Assembly (NCBI GenBank): GCA_945919795.1
Contig: CAMEJJ010000018.1
Coordinates: 1 to 64,000 of the forward strand
Length of the DNA: 64,000 bases
Direction: 5' to 3'
From: an uncultured Lachnospiraceae bacterium
Lineage (GTDB): Bacteria > Bacillota > Clostridia > Lachnospirales > Lachnospiraceae
Shown piece after piece: positions 46,801 to 54,630 of this stretch (position 1 is its first letter; every line of letters begins with the position of its first letter). The position numbers were made by a program, and so were the translations under genes. The notes beneath the pieces were generated by a model. It had not been told where the DNA came from. It searched no databases and worked only from the letters and a program-made list of their open reading frames with translations.

Positions 46801-46900
46801 TTATGATCCGTCACATCCTTTGGGCAAAACGGTGTTACTAAAAGATGTCTGTGATAATTATCAATACTATACATTAACCAAGAGCAGGAGGTTATTATGA
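43853..46900 (+). CDS. large multi-spanning membrane protein, possible GT-C type glycosyltransferase
   Basis: The protein has 1,015 residues from ATG 43853, which has GAGGA 7-8 nt upstream; an earlier in-frame start overlaps the preceding gene without a ribosome binding site. Some 16 or more hydrophobic segments fill residues 20-680, followed by a soluble domain of about 300 residues that should lie outside. The topology resembles GT-C polyprenyl-sugar transferases, but I see no decisive motif. A cytoplasmic loop near residue 115 carries short repeats of the type EKNDEKCNGKCNEKY (DNA about 44,174-44,240). It overlaps the aminopeptidase start by 4 nt. Confidence 0.7.
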   Translation: MDTKDIKNQLHNNSRKSSFFFLSAPAIFLVGCIITAILYLVLKDSAFEGYPILTDLIIDNIVLGGSNKTGEWNLFWNLTWIGCFLCLGLSVLSHFLQTKKEVSAKATKCTEKYDEKNDEKCNGKCNEKYVIYGLLLFLPAFLQTILYAKEVTYLWLFSALFYILLLLFKETAYKYIALYLFLYFDLQAFVTILSLTGLTTILSSNAFAFLQNDLFLFFIPATILCFIIFMKKHFRIRTSVSYPLLLVLQLPLPLLLCIFLKNTYQYQGSLQKFSLPNAYIICIVALMIALYIIFAIGFSQNKEKWEDFPISLSSILSIFLYGSFIPATMMVPTDLHHYGEQMLPFSQIVNHSMQAYGDYAPVSGFFPMIPGFINAVLFDNQAATFYASFALTMILFAILMIVLIRKHIPAFYTLMFAFLFHMPVYCRTWMILPVLLFLMLPKTRTNKRCFLYSYVFCGFLSGLYYPLFGLALICAGMPYALAVFYSFCKEKMLVHEIRKKSFYIETILLLIPIVVSIPLLIRMARHVLSYSHQTLLADGLSLSGISVPDWFIPYFSGHEVTEYLRTCFYYAVRFLTPMALIWICLLLLSIYIRKNYVQNGYSFQAFLSPAFYGLSACLILLPVCYTYTLVIMDESWVCRLFSRSGHIFLWIFGAFLPILFIRYGKEIFQSHQTSYAMLALSVGIGMAGFHTMQDYQFPTPDGVTNSAASVIGEYSANFSPLPIPDNAVLISEENRQAFPRLGNGFIAKDTLSKLYQYQNQLAILKFADPSVQVLGLDSGQLYYFLLDEKVPYSGKVSLAKSFEAACGVVPFINEHTAIGSDIRPLNNYYLYRLIMDRGYVFDPLTEFYLPKEIYSSLYGENAYNEFLQEEDSHDVTPFSKSVYLVKVPSVLAANLDHLSNTLTDCDTRDDFLYVTLNREKLMQEFDIPLSQDTVFCIGFEQGQDCTSDYRCMYVDYEQGKWILPLGINEYYLAHANCEIYLSVYDPSHPLGKTVLLKDVCDNYQYYTLTKSRRLL

Positions 46901-48198
46901 AAACAGAACCCATAATACAAAAAGAACTTTCGGAATTAATCCATGCGGCACATTCACCCTTTCATTGCTGTTCATACATCATGGAACAACTGACACAAAA
47001 CGGGTTTTCACCCCTTACATTAAAAGAACCTTTTTTTCTGGAAAAGGGTGGAAAATATGTTATCCGGATATTTGACACAACGATTTTAGCCGTTACCATC
47101 GGTCGAAATGTATCCAATCAAAATCTTCCGAAGTTACGTATGATTACGGCACATACAGACTGGCCCGGTTTTGTAATCAAACCCAACCCAGTCATTACCA
47201 ATGAGAAATATGTCCGGTTAAATACCGAACCCTATGGTGGTGCGGTATACCATACCTGGATTGACCGACCTCTAGGTATTGCCGGCAAAGTCTGCATGAA
47301 ATCTGCTGATCCGTTTTCACCGCACATCCAACTCTTTGACAGTCAGAAACCGGTTGCCATTATCCCCGGACTTGCCATCCACATGGATAAGGACATCAAC
47401 TCCGAACTAAAGCTAAATCCACAGACGCATATGTTACCACTTTGGATGTTGGAAGAGAAAAAGGAATGCACGGATTTTGCCGCTTATCTGGCCAAAAATC
47501 TTGACTGTGAAAAAGAAGATATTCTCGACTATGAACTGTTTTTATACAACTGTGATCCTTGTGAAACGGTCGGAATAGACGATGCTTTATTCTCAGCCCC
47601 CAGAATCGATAACAGTTCCGGAATTCTTTCTGCGCTGGATGCAATTTGTTCTGCCGATACTGACAATGACTTAATCTGTATTTCTGCATTTTACAATAAT
47701 GAAGAAATCGGCAATATGAGTAAACAAGGTGCCGATTCCCGTATTACAGAACAGATTTTGGAACGTATTTTTACCTGTCTGTCCTTGGAAAAAGAAGCAC
47801 TGTATTGCAGCCTTAATAACGGTCTTTGCTTATCCCTGGACGTGGCACACGCACTGCATCCTGCTTATACGGACAAAAATGATCCGACCAATCGTCTCTG
47901 TCTGGGTGATGGTGTCTGTATCAAGCTTTCTGCAAGGCAGTCCTATGCAACCGATTCAAGCTATACCAGCATCATTCAGGCAATTTGTGAAAGGCATGGG
48001 ATTCCTTATGCAAAATTTGTAAACCGCTCCGATCAGCGTGGTGGCTCAACTTTGGGAACCGTAATCAGCTCGTCCTTATGTATCCCCTGTGTAGATGCGG
48101 GAGTATTTCTTTTATCCATGCATTCTGCGAGAGAGTTGATTGCAATCCGCGATCAGGTTGCGCTTTGCGAACTATCTGAGAAATTTTTTGCCGGATGA
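46897..48198 (+). CDS. M18-family aminopeptidase
   Basis: The protein has 433 residues, the usual M18 length. Zinc and catalytic regions are recognisable: AHTDWPG (first His), DALFSAPRIDNSSG (bridging Asp), FYNNEEIGNMSKQGADS (catalytic Glu pair) and LDVAHALHPAY. The family usually has DHEEVGS where this protein has NNEEIGN. It removes N-terminal acidic or hydrophobic residues from peptides in the cytoplasm. AGGAGG is 5 nt upstream of the ATG, which overlaps the preceding membrane protein gene. It ends at a strong terminator. Confidence 0.9.
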   Translation: MKTEPIIQKELSELIHAAHSPFHCCSYIMEQLTQNGFSPLTLKEPFFLEKGGKYVIRIFDTTILAVTIGRNVSNQNLPKLRMITAHTDWPGFVIKPNPVITNEKYVRLNTEPYGGAVYHTWIDRPLGIAGKVCMKSADPFSPHIQLFDSQKPVAIIPGLAIHMDKDINSELKLNPQTHMLPLWMLEEKKECTDFAAYLAKNLDCEKEDILDYELFLYNCDPCETVGIDDALFSAPRIDNSSGILSALDAICSADTDNDLICISAFYNNEEIGNMSKQGADSRITEQILERIFTCLSLEKEALYCSLNNGLCLSLDVAHALHPAYTDKNDPTNRLCLGDGVCIKLSARQSYATDSSYTSIIQAICERHGIPYAKFVNRSDQRGGSTLGTVISSSLCIPCVDAGVFLLSMHSARELIAIRDQVALCELSEKFFAG

Positions 48199-48205
48199 TT
48201 TGCAG

Positions 48206-48241
48206 AAAAAAAGAAAGGGCCTAGTCGACCCTTTCTTTTTT
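48206..48241. terminator. bidirectional terminator after the M18 gene
   Basis: AAAAAGAAAGGG pairs with CCCTTTCTTTTT across a short loop. T-runs on both strands serve the aminopeptidase gene (plus) and the ferritin-like gene (minus). Confidence 0.85.
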
Positions 48242-48258
48242 ATCCATTTTGCACATAT

Positions 48259-48690
48259 TTATAAAAATTTTTTTAAATCACACATAAAATCTTCTTCCGT
48301 TTTAATCAAACTTTTTGCTATCGAAATACTTTCCTTCGATGCCGCTTTATATTTATTGATATATTCGGATACCGACTGTATTCCCATATTACATCCGTCC
48401 ATCAGGATTTTTGCAGCCTGATGATTATCTTCTCTCATCATCATCTTAAATTGTGTTGTTGTCTTGGACATCATGGCAGCCATCGTATTAGGAGCCTTAC
48501 CGGTTTCCCCATGATCATGAAGCATTTTTGTCACTTCCTGTTGCAGTGCCTGATGCTTCTGTTTATAGCACTCCGTCATATGTGCCATATCCGGTCCCAT
48601 ATGAAATCCTTCCATACGGTCTATACTGTCAATGGCCATCTTACATCCGGCATCCACTTCCTTTAATAATTTAATCGTATCGTCCTGCAT
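48259..48690 (-). CDS. ferritin-like four-helix-bundle protein (DUF2383-like)
   Basis: The protein has 143 residues, entirely helical, with regularly spaced Met, His and Glu (MEGFHMGPDMAHMTECYKQ, MMREDNHQAAKILMDG). It resembles the DUF2383/ferritin-like small bundle proteins of Firmicutes, whose function is not known; metal binding is possible. ATG 48690 has GGGAGG 7 nt upstream. An ATG five codons earlier overlaps that site. It is a single gene. Confidence 0.65.
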   Translation of the reverse strand: MQDDTIKLLKEVDAGCKMAIDSIDRMEGFHMGPDMAHMTECYKQKHQALQQEVTKMLHDHGETGKAPNTMAAMMSKTTTQFKMMMREDNHQAAKILMDGCNMGIQSVSEYINKYKAASKESISIAKSLIKTEEDFMCDLKKFL

Positions 48691-48777
48691 AATAAAACCT
48701 CCCATCTATCCTTAGTATGATATATATGAGGTTTATTATTCATTTTCTTTTTTATAATATCGCAACTTTGACGAGCA

Positions 48778-49010
48778 GCAAGTCGTCCTTCTAGGAAATA
48801 ATATATCTTTGCCGCCGCTTTTTACGAGGTTTTGTGTCTTTCTTAGCGGCATAAGCGAACAAAATAATGCCCGGTTTCAACTGTTCGAAGACAAAGTCTG
48901 AGTTTTGAAACCGGGCATTAAACAACATTTTGTGAGCATGCCGCTTAGAAAGACCAAAAACCGAAGTACGAGGCGGCAAAGATATATTATTTCCTAGAAG
49001 GACGACTTGC
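48778..49010. repeat. 233-bp nested palindromic element
   Basis: Terminal inverted repeats of 39 bp are exact (48778-48816 and 48972-49010), beginning GCAAGTCGTCCTTCTAGG. A second, imperfect pair continues inward to about 48852 and 48939. At the centre a 16-bp perfect stem TAATGCCCGGTTTCAA (48865-48880) pairs with 48905-48920, with AGAC/GTCT in its loop. The whole can fold into one long nested hairpin. A related half copy is at 35524-35590. No transposase is present, and a 73-codon open frame across it is probably chance. It looks like a non-autonomous (MITE-like) element. Confidence 0.8.
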
Positions 49011-49038
49011 ATCCCACCAAAAACCGAAAAGAATTAAA

Positions 49039-50388
49039 TCAATAAGTATAGCGCGGATGAAAACGATAGTACTCATGCTTATCCATATACATGGAAGATT
49101 CTGCATCCCGGATAATCTCATTAAGTGTCTCCGGTTTCTGTGCGAATCCATAACCGACTGCCGCAATCCAATTATATTCTTTACGAAAAATACTTCGCAT
49201 TTTTTTGGTTTTAAACGAAATTTCCCTTCTTGACATCTCAGGTATCACAACCAGAAATTCATCACCATTGATCCGATAGCAATATTCTTTATCAAAAAAG
49301 GTACATAACAATTCAGCGAAATATTGTATGTGTTTATCGCCTGCATCATTTCCTTCCGTTTCATTTAAGATCTTTAATCCGTTTATATCGGCAAATAATA
49401 CGGCGACTGTTTTTCTCGGCGGAGCTGCCTCATACTCTTTACACATTTCTTTAAAACGGTTGCGATTGTAAAATCCGGTCAGCATATCCCGCTCCCGGAA
49501 AAAATCGGCTTCATTTTTTCTTTGTAATTCCAATGAATACATATCATTGACATCACGAATATAAAGAATTACAACCTGATTATGCGGACTGTACTCTACA
49601 CTGGGTATCAGTTCCATGGAAACCCAGCGGAATTCTCCGTCATCTTCCCTTCGACGATACACCAGTTCCAGACTTTCTTTGCTATGCCTAAAATGCATAC
49701 GGATTTTGTGAATAGAAGTAAATTCACAAAAAGCTTCCAGATCATCCGCATGTACATATCCGGCTTCAGCAAATTTGCGGAACCACTCGGACATCTTGAC
49801 AGACATACCATGATCTGTTTCATTCCTATTATAATTGACCTTAATCTCCTGATGGGTATCTTCAGAAAGATTGATTCGGATAATCTTGCGATATACATTG
49901 GATAACATTCGCATAGCATCCTCTAACCCTCTGGAATCATTATCTGCCAGTTTCCAGATATACAACACATAGGGATTACTTTCCGAATAAGAAGACGGAA
50001 TAATAATCTCAAACGTTACCCATACGTAATGGTCTCCCATTTTCCGCCGAAACGTATGAACCTTGTGACGTTCGCCATGTCGGATGGTTCTGCGAATATA
50101 GACAGGATTGAAATGAAAATAAAAGTCTGAAATATCAGCCGGATAAATCAGTCCGGAATTCGTAATCATTTTTGCATAAGCTTCAATATTTCCCATTTTA
50201 GGAATATTCAAATAAAACTCATCCTGAGGACGCTTGATAATATTGTATTCACCGGTCAATGCATTTACCTGTATTGCTTTAAAAACAGTTTCAAAACAAG
50301 TGGCATAGACCCAATTCAGATCGTTCATATAAATCTCCATTCCGCGAGCAGGCACACAAATAGTAATAAAAGTTCTATTTACTTTCAT
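49039..50388 (-). CDS. GGDEF-domain protein, probable diguanylate cyclase
   Basis: The protein has 449 residues. Two PAS-like sensor regions are suggested by paired RRREDDGEFRWVSMELIPS and RKMGDHYVWVTFEIIIPS segments. The C-terminal GGDEF domain starts DMLTGFYNRNRFKEMC and contains VAVLFADINGLK and the active-site loop RINGDEFLVV, with Asn in place of the first Gly. It may make cyclic di-GMP or may be a degenerate GTP sensor. GAGAGG precedes ATG 50388; a second start 20 codons later also has GGAG. No membrane segment is seen. Confidence 0.85.
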   Translation of the reverse strand: MKVNRTFITICVPARGMEIYMNDLNWVYATCFETVFKAIQVNALTGEYNIIKRPQDEFYLNIPKMGNIEAYAKMITNSGLIYPADISDFYFHFNPVYIRRTIRHGERHKVHTFRRKMGDHYVWVTFEIIIPSSYSESNPYVLYIWKLADNDSRGLEDAMRMLSNVYRKIIRINLSEDTHQEIKVNYNRNETDHGMSVKMSEWFRKFAEAGYVHADDLEAFCEFTSIHKIRMHFRHSKESLELVYRRREDDGEFRWVSMELIPSVEYSPHNQVVILYIRDVNDMYSLELQRKNEADFFRERDMLTGFYNRNRFKEMCKEYEAAPPRKTVAVLFADINGLKILNETEGNDAGDKHIQYFAELLCTFFDKEYCYRINGDEFLVVIPEMSRREISFKTKKMRSIFRKEYNWIAAVGYGFAQKPETLNEIIRDAESSMYMDKHEYYRFHPRYTY

Positions 50389-50430
50389 AGTAACCTCTCA
50401 GCAACATTCGCGGATTTTATCAAATTAAGA

Positions 50431-51171
50431 CTAATAATCAACCTGCATCATACAAAGTCCCTTTGCCGGAGCAGTAAACCCGGCTAATTTACGGTCTTTT
50501 GCATCAATCAGATCCGAAATGCTTTCCGGTGCCCGTTTTCCGAAACCGACTTCTAATAACGTTCCTGTCAGAATTCGAACCATATGCTGTAAAAAACCGC
50601 TTCCGTGAAACGTAAATGTCAGTAAATCTCCTTTTTTTTGGATGTCGATCCGGTCAACTTTGCGGACTGTTGATTTTTTCATACGGGGATTACTGCAAAA
50701 GCTGGCAAAATCATGCGTGCCGATTAAATATTCAGCCGCTTTTTTCATTTCCTGAACATCCGGTTTATGATCCAATACGTATACATATTTCCGATTAAAA
50801 ACCGGCTTCACATCTCCGATATAACAGGTGTAACAATAAGTTTTCCCTATTGCATTATAGCGACTGTGAAAGCGATCAGAAGCAATGCGTACCTCTTTGA
50901 CACAGATATCATCCGGCAGATACCGATTTAGGTAATCACGAATTTCATCCGTATTCATCTGTGTATCAAAATGTGCATTGCAGACCATGTTCTGTGCGTG
51001 CACACCTGCATCCGTACGCCCGCATCCGATAACTTCTACCTCTGTTTGAACCATAAGCGACAATACACTCTCCATTTTGCCCTGAATCGTCATATCTGTC
51101 GTCGGCTGATGTTCCCAACCGTAAAACCGGGTTCCGTCATAAGACAGTATCATTTTATAATTTTGTTTCAT
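50431..51171 (-). CDS. truA: tRNA pseudouridine(38-40) synthase
   Basis: The protein has 246 residues, typical for TruA. It isomerises uridines 38-40 in the anticodon stem of tRNAs. The catalytic Asp54 lies in GCGRTDAGVHAQ; RYNAIGKTYCY and FTFHGSGFLQHMVR are conserved. The N-terminus NYKMILSYDGTRFYGWEHQP is the standard start. The ribosome binding site is weak. It follows the phosphoesterase gene by 6 nt and probably depends on it for expression. Confidence 0.96.
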   Translation of the reverse strand: MKQNYKMILSYDGTRFYGWEHQPTTDMTIQGKMESVLSLMVQTEVEVIGCGRTDAGVHAQNMVCNAHFDTQMNTDEIRDYLNRYLPDDICVKEVRIASDRFHSRYNAIGKTYCYTCYIGDVKPVFNRKYVYVLDHKPDVQEMKKAAEYLIGTHDFASFCSNPRMKKSTVRKVDRIDIQKKGDLLTFTFHGSGFLQHMVRILTGTLLEVGFGKRAPESISDLIDAKDRKLAGFTAPAKGLCMMQVDY

Positions 51172-51177
51172 TTTGTT

Positions 51178-52083
51178 TCACTTTTTTCTCTCTTTTTTGC
51201 TTCCCTGCAACATTTTTAACATAGCTTTCCGATGAGGATTCTCTTTTTTCATGTATTTTTCCCGATACGCATCCGCTCTTTTTTTTGCCTCTTCCATGGA
51301 AATCATTTTGTCGGCATTTTTGTAAAAACGGTTTTCCAGTGTATCCGGATAAATCTCTTCCAGCGTTTCCAAACAAATGGCACAAAGCATACAGGGATAA
51401 TCAAATCGTTTGGAAAAACAACATCCACCGTCAAGATTTATGGAATTTTTGCGGTACGCAATCATTCCGGGCCTGTCCGGTTTTTCATCCTGGGAAATAT
51501 ATTCCTGGTCTACGGTACAAGTGTGTCCGTGTATAATAATCTCATCAGAATTTGGATTGATATAGTCACATCTTTTTTCCAGATTGATGTAAAACTGCTT
51601 TCCTTCATTGGTTTCTTCATAATCATACCATGCATGAACCAGGCGATAGGTCACCTCTTTGCCCCATTCGGTCGTCACGGTTATTTTTTTGGAAGAAGGA
51701 AGTTTTTCAAATAGCTGCATAATCGGCTCGATTTTATCTTTTTCACGAATTCCTTTTTTCTCTAGTACCTCTGCGAAATCATAATATGTTTCCGGCACCG
51801 GCTCCTTTGGAAAATAAAAGCCCTGCTCTTCATACCAGGGCAAATAATCTGCCACATACCAAGTAAGTGCCAGTTGCTCATGATTCCCCCTGATGCATTG
51901 ATATTTTCCATTCAGTGAAATATGCTTTTGAGCCCAATATAAAACTTCCCATACCTTGGGGCCTCTGTCAATCAGATCCCCCAGCAGAATAAATCTGGCT
52001 TCCTTATCTTTTCTCTCAATAATCGTTAAAAGTGCTGCCAATTCGTCATAGCAGCCATGCACATCTCCAATTACATAGTGCAT
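51178..52083 (-). CDS. metallophosphoesterase, Ser/Thr phosphatase or ApaH-like
   Basis: The protein has 301 residues. The full calcineurin-like motif set is present: GDVHGC, GDLIDRGPK, RGNHE, HAWYD and HGHT, binding two metal ions. This resembles bacterial PP2A-like phosphatases and diadenosine tetraphosphate hydrolases; the substrate is open. The C-terminal 60 residues are Lys/Glu-rich and helical. ATG 52083 (MHYVIGDVHGC) is set by GAGGTG 7 nt upstream; the open frame extends 35 codons further without support. truA follows. Confidence 0.88.
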   Translation of the reverse strand: MHYVIGDVHGCYDELAALLTIIERKDKEARFILLGDLIDRGPKVWEVLYWAQKHISLNGKYQCIRGNHEQLALTWYVADYLPWYEEQGFYFPKEPVPETYYDFAEVLEKKGIREKDKIEPIMQLFEKLPSSKKITVTTEWGKEVTYRLVHAWYDYEETNEGKQFYINLEKRCDYINPNSDEIIIHGHTCTVDQEYISQDEKPDRPGMIAYRKNSINLDGGCCFSKRFDYPCMLCAICLETLEEIYPDTLENRFYKNADKMISMEEAKKRADAYREKYMKKENPHRKAMLKMLQGSKKERKK

Positions 52084-52136
52084 TTTTGTCACCTCGTAAA
52101 CATTACATTCCTTCTCATATTTTGCAAATCCCAAGT

Positions 52137-52168
52137 CATACTTTTTCATGCGGGCATGAAAAGTATGC
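52137..52168. repeat. hairpin CATACTTTTTCATGC with mirrored arm
   Basis: The arms CATACTTTTTCATGC and GGCATGAAAAGTATG pair with a single bulge. The following CTTTTGACCCTGGTATCAT resembles, inverted, the sequence at 42,695-42,730. It lies in the leader of the phosphoesterase gene and may be part of a dispersed intergenic repeat. Confidence 0.45.
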
Positions 52169-52206
52169 CCTTTTGACCCTGGTATCATATTATTATATCA
52201 CACTAC

Positions 52207-54630
52207 TTACCTTCTTGTATCGTGACAGGTAAAATAAATCACCTGATAATTCTTCGACAATTCCTGCAAAAGTTTTTTTCCTCCGGCAATTTTTTTTGCA
52301 TCCAGATTGGCCAAAGGGTCATCGAGTATTAGCATTGGTTTTTCATCTGGATACATGGCATCTGCAAAAGCAAAGCGAAGACATAATCCGATTAAGTCCT
52401 GATATCCTGCACTTAAAAATCTTGTTTCATGTTGCATTCCGCATTCCAACACCGTAATATCAGCATTGGCATCCATATAATACTCTTTATCCCGTTTAGG
52501 AACAACCATTTCATAATACTGCAGAAAGCTATTTTTGAGCGGTGCCACATATTTCTGTGTCATCGCCTCTTTCGCCTGTTTCAAAAAATCCTGCGTATAT
52601 TTCAACCTATCATAAAGCAGTTTTTGATCTGAAATTGTCTGATTAAGGTTTGCTAACTGTTTTTCCAATTCGTTCAACGAATCATTTTGTTCTCTGAGTC
52701 CTTCCAGACGCTGTTCATAATCCCTTGCAGTCTGATAAAGATTTTCCAGTGTTTCCGCATTTTGATTAAATCTACGGTTTAATTCTTCCAAACTTTCTAA
52801 TTCATCTTTTGTTTCTGATATAAGCATCGCAGCCGGATATTCTTTTTCAAACTGCTCTTTTTTATGCAGGCACTCTGTATAATTCTTTTTTGCAGCATCC
52901 ACAACCCCTTTTTTAGCAGAAACCTTTTCCTTTAAATCAACAATGCTTTTTGCATAATCTGCAGGTGCGACATCCATCCCATATTGATGAAGAAATGCGC
53001 CGATTTCTTCCTGCATCCGGTCATAGTCTTCCAATTCATCCCCATGTATAGAAGACTTTTGTTCTTTATCCAAAAGCTGTTCATATTCCACAACATGCGA
53101 CAACAATTTCTGCAATTCACTTTGAACACCACTTTCTAAAAAAGCAAGCTCCTTATCAGTAAAATATGTTTTGATAATCGTATCCGTATTTTGAATCTGT
53201 TCTTCATCGTCCCGGATTTCTTTTTCCAGATTCTCTAATTCCTCCGGCATGGATACACCCTGGTTGTTCCTGTTCTTTTGTAAAAAGGCAAATAGGATAC
53301 TAATAATACCGGCAACTGCCATAATAGCACCGGCGATTAATAAGCCGGCTTTTCCGAATGATGTATCCGTTGTTGATGATAACGTACCAAAAGATGAAAA
53401 AGAAGCTCTCATTGCCATATAAAAACCGACAATGCCTATGCCTGCAAATAAGAGTATTACTCCAACAATCAGACGTTGCCAAAAACGCTTTCTTGTCATT
53501 TCTGTCTGTCTCTTTTCATCCGCTTCTCTGGAAGATATTAACGTTGCAAGCGTACTTTTCTTCATAAGAAGTGTACTTTTTTTGGTGTTGCGTTCATTCC
53601 AGCGGACAGACATTTCAGATAAGACCGCTTTCGGATCCTGCTCATCTTGAAACAGTTTTTTCAGTTCATTTAATCTGAGGATCTCTTTTTCCTGTAGTTG
53701 ATTAAGCTGTATTTTTGCATACAGTTCTTCCGATTGTTTCTGTTTGATACTCATCTCATCCAGAACATTTTTATCCGGAAGGCTGTCATGAAGCTTTTTC
53801 TCACAGTCCGTCACTTCTTTTTCTTTTATCAGAAGTTCCTGACACAGATGTTCGTAGATTTCTTTTTTTGCCTGTATATCCTTTTTTTTGCTGGCATCTT
53901 CCTGTTTTTTTGAAATAGCAATCTGCTCTTCTTTCAGATGCGCAATTTCATCCCGCTTTTGTTCCATCAAATCCATCTGTTGTTTTATGGAATCTTCAAT
54001 CCCCTGCAAAGCCCGAATCTGTGTATGCAGTGCAGATGCCTCTTCCTTTAATTTATAGATAGAGCCGGTTTTTCTTTTCGGTGATAGCGCATTGATATAG
54101 TCTGTGAGCTTTTTATCAGCCTCTTCAAAACGGTTCAAGTCATTGGTATCATCTGTCAGATTACCGATTTTGGCATTGATATCATCCGTAGAGGATGTCA
54201 CCATATCGTTTTGTCCGATATAAACCGTTCTTACAAACGATTCCTGATTGACACCGAATAATTCTTCTCCAATACGCTCCGAATAATCTGTCGAAATCAA
54301 ATTGGTCTTTTGATCGCGCAATTCAAATTCGTCATTTTGCACTTTATCATGAAAAACACGTCTCAGGCAGTATTGTCGCTCTCCCACTTCAAAACTCAGG
54401 CTTCCTCCATAGATGCCGCCCTGCCATGGCTGATAACGTTTTCGCTCATTTTCCAGATTATTACGTTTACTCTCTCCCAAGAAGCCGTAAAACATTACCC
54501 GGATAAAAGAGGCCAGAGTACTCTTTCCAAAACCATTTTCCTGACAGATCGTGTTACATCCTGCAGAAAAATCCATGGTGAAATCATGAAGCTTACCAAA
54601 GTTTTCAATATGACAATTCAGAAGTCTCAT
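52207..54630 (-). CDS. SbcC/Rad50-like ATPase with transmembrane hairpin (YhaN-like)
   Basis: The protein has 807 residues. N-terminal ATPase half: RLLNCHIENFGKLHDFTMDF and the P-loop QENGFGKST (30-38), where the usual Gly/Ala at the first position is Gln. Long coiled coils (about 190-370 and 460-700) flank two membrane segments (about 386-406 and 428-450) at the coil apex. The C-terminal half has FLSAGYQDLIGLCLRFA and Walker B PMLILDDPLANLDAKK. This layout matches YhaN-type relatives of SbcC, which with YhaO are linked to DNA end processing or repair. It overlaps the nuclease gene by 4 nt. Confidence 0.85.
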   Translation of the reverse strand: MRLLNCHIENFGKLHDFTMDFSAGCNTICQENGFGKSTLASFIRVMFYGFLGESKRNNLENERKRYQPWQGGIYGGSLSFEVGERQYCLRRVFHDKVQNDEFELRDQKTNLISTDYSERIGEELFGVNQESFVRTVYIGQNDMVTSSTDDINAKIGNLTDDTNDLNRFEEADKKLTDYINALSPKRKTGSIYKLKEEASALHTQIRALQGIEDSIKQQMDLMEQKRDEIAHLKEEQIAISKKQEDASKKKDIQAKKEIYEHLCQELLIKEKEVTDCEKKLHDSLPDKNVLDEMSIKQKQSEELYAKIQLNQLQEKEILRLNELKKLFQDEQDPKAVLSEMSVRWNERNTKKSTLLMKKSTLATLISSREADEKRQTEMTRKRFWQRLIVGVILLFAGIGIVGFYMAMRASFSSFGTLSSTTDTSFGKAGLLIAGAIMAVAGIISILFAFLQKNRNNQGVSMPEELENLEKEIRDDEEQIQNTDTIIKTYFTDKELAFLESGVQSELQKLLSHVVEYEQLLDKEQKSSIHGDELEDYDRMQEEIGAFLHQYGMDVAPADYAKSIVDLKEKVSAKKGVVDAAKKNYTECLHKKEQFEKEYPAAMLISETKDELESLEELNRRFNQNAETLENLYQTARDYEQRLEGLREQNDSLNELEKQLANLNQTISDQKLLYDRLKYTQDFLKQAKEAMTQKYVAPLKNSFLQYYEMVVPKRDKEYYMDANADITVLECGMQHETRFLSAGYQDLIGLCLRFAFADAMYPDEKPMLILDDPLANLDAKKIAGGKKLLQELSKNYQVIYFTCHDTRR

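Noticed and set aside
48791-49012. A 73-codon open frame on the minus strand inside the palindromic element
   Set aside because: Both ends are the inverted repeats themselves, so the frame is a by-product of the palindrome. No ribosome binding site was found.
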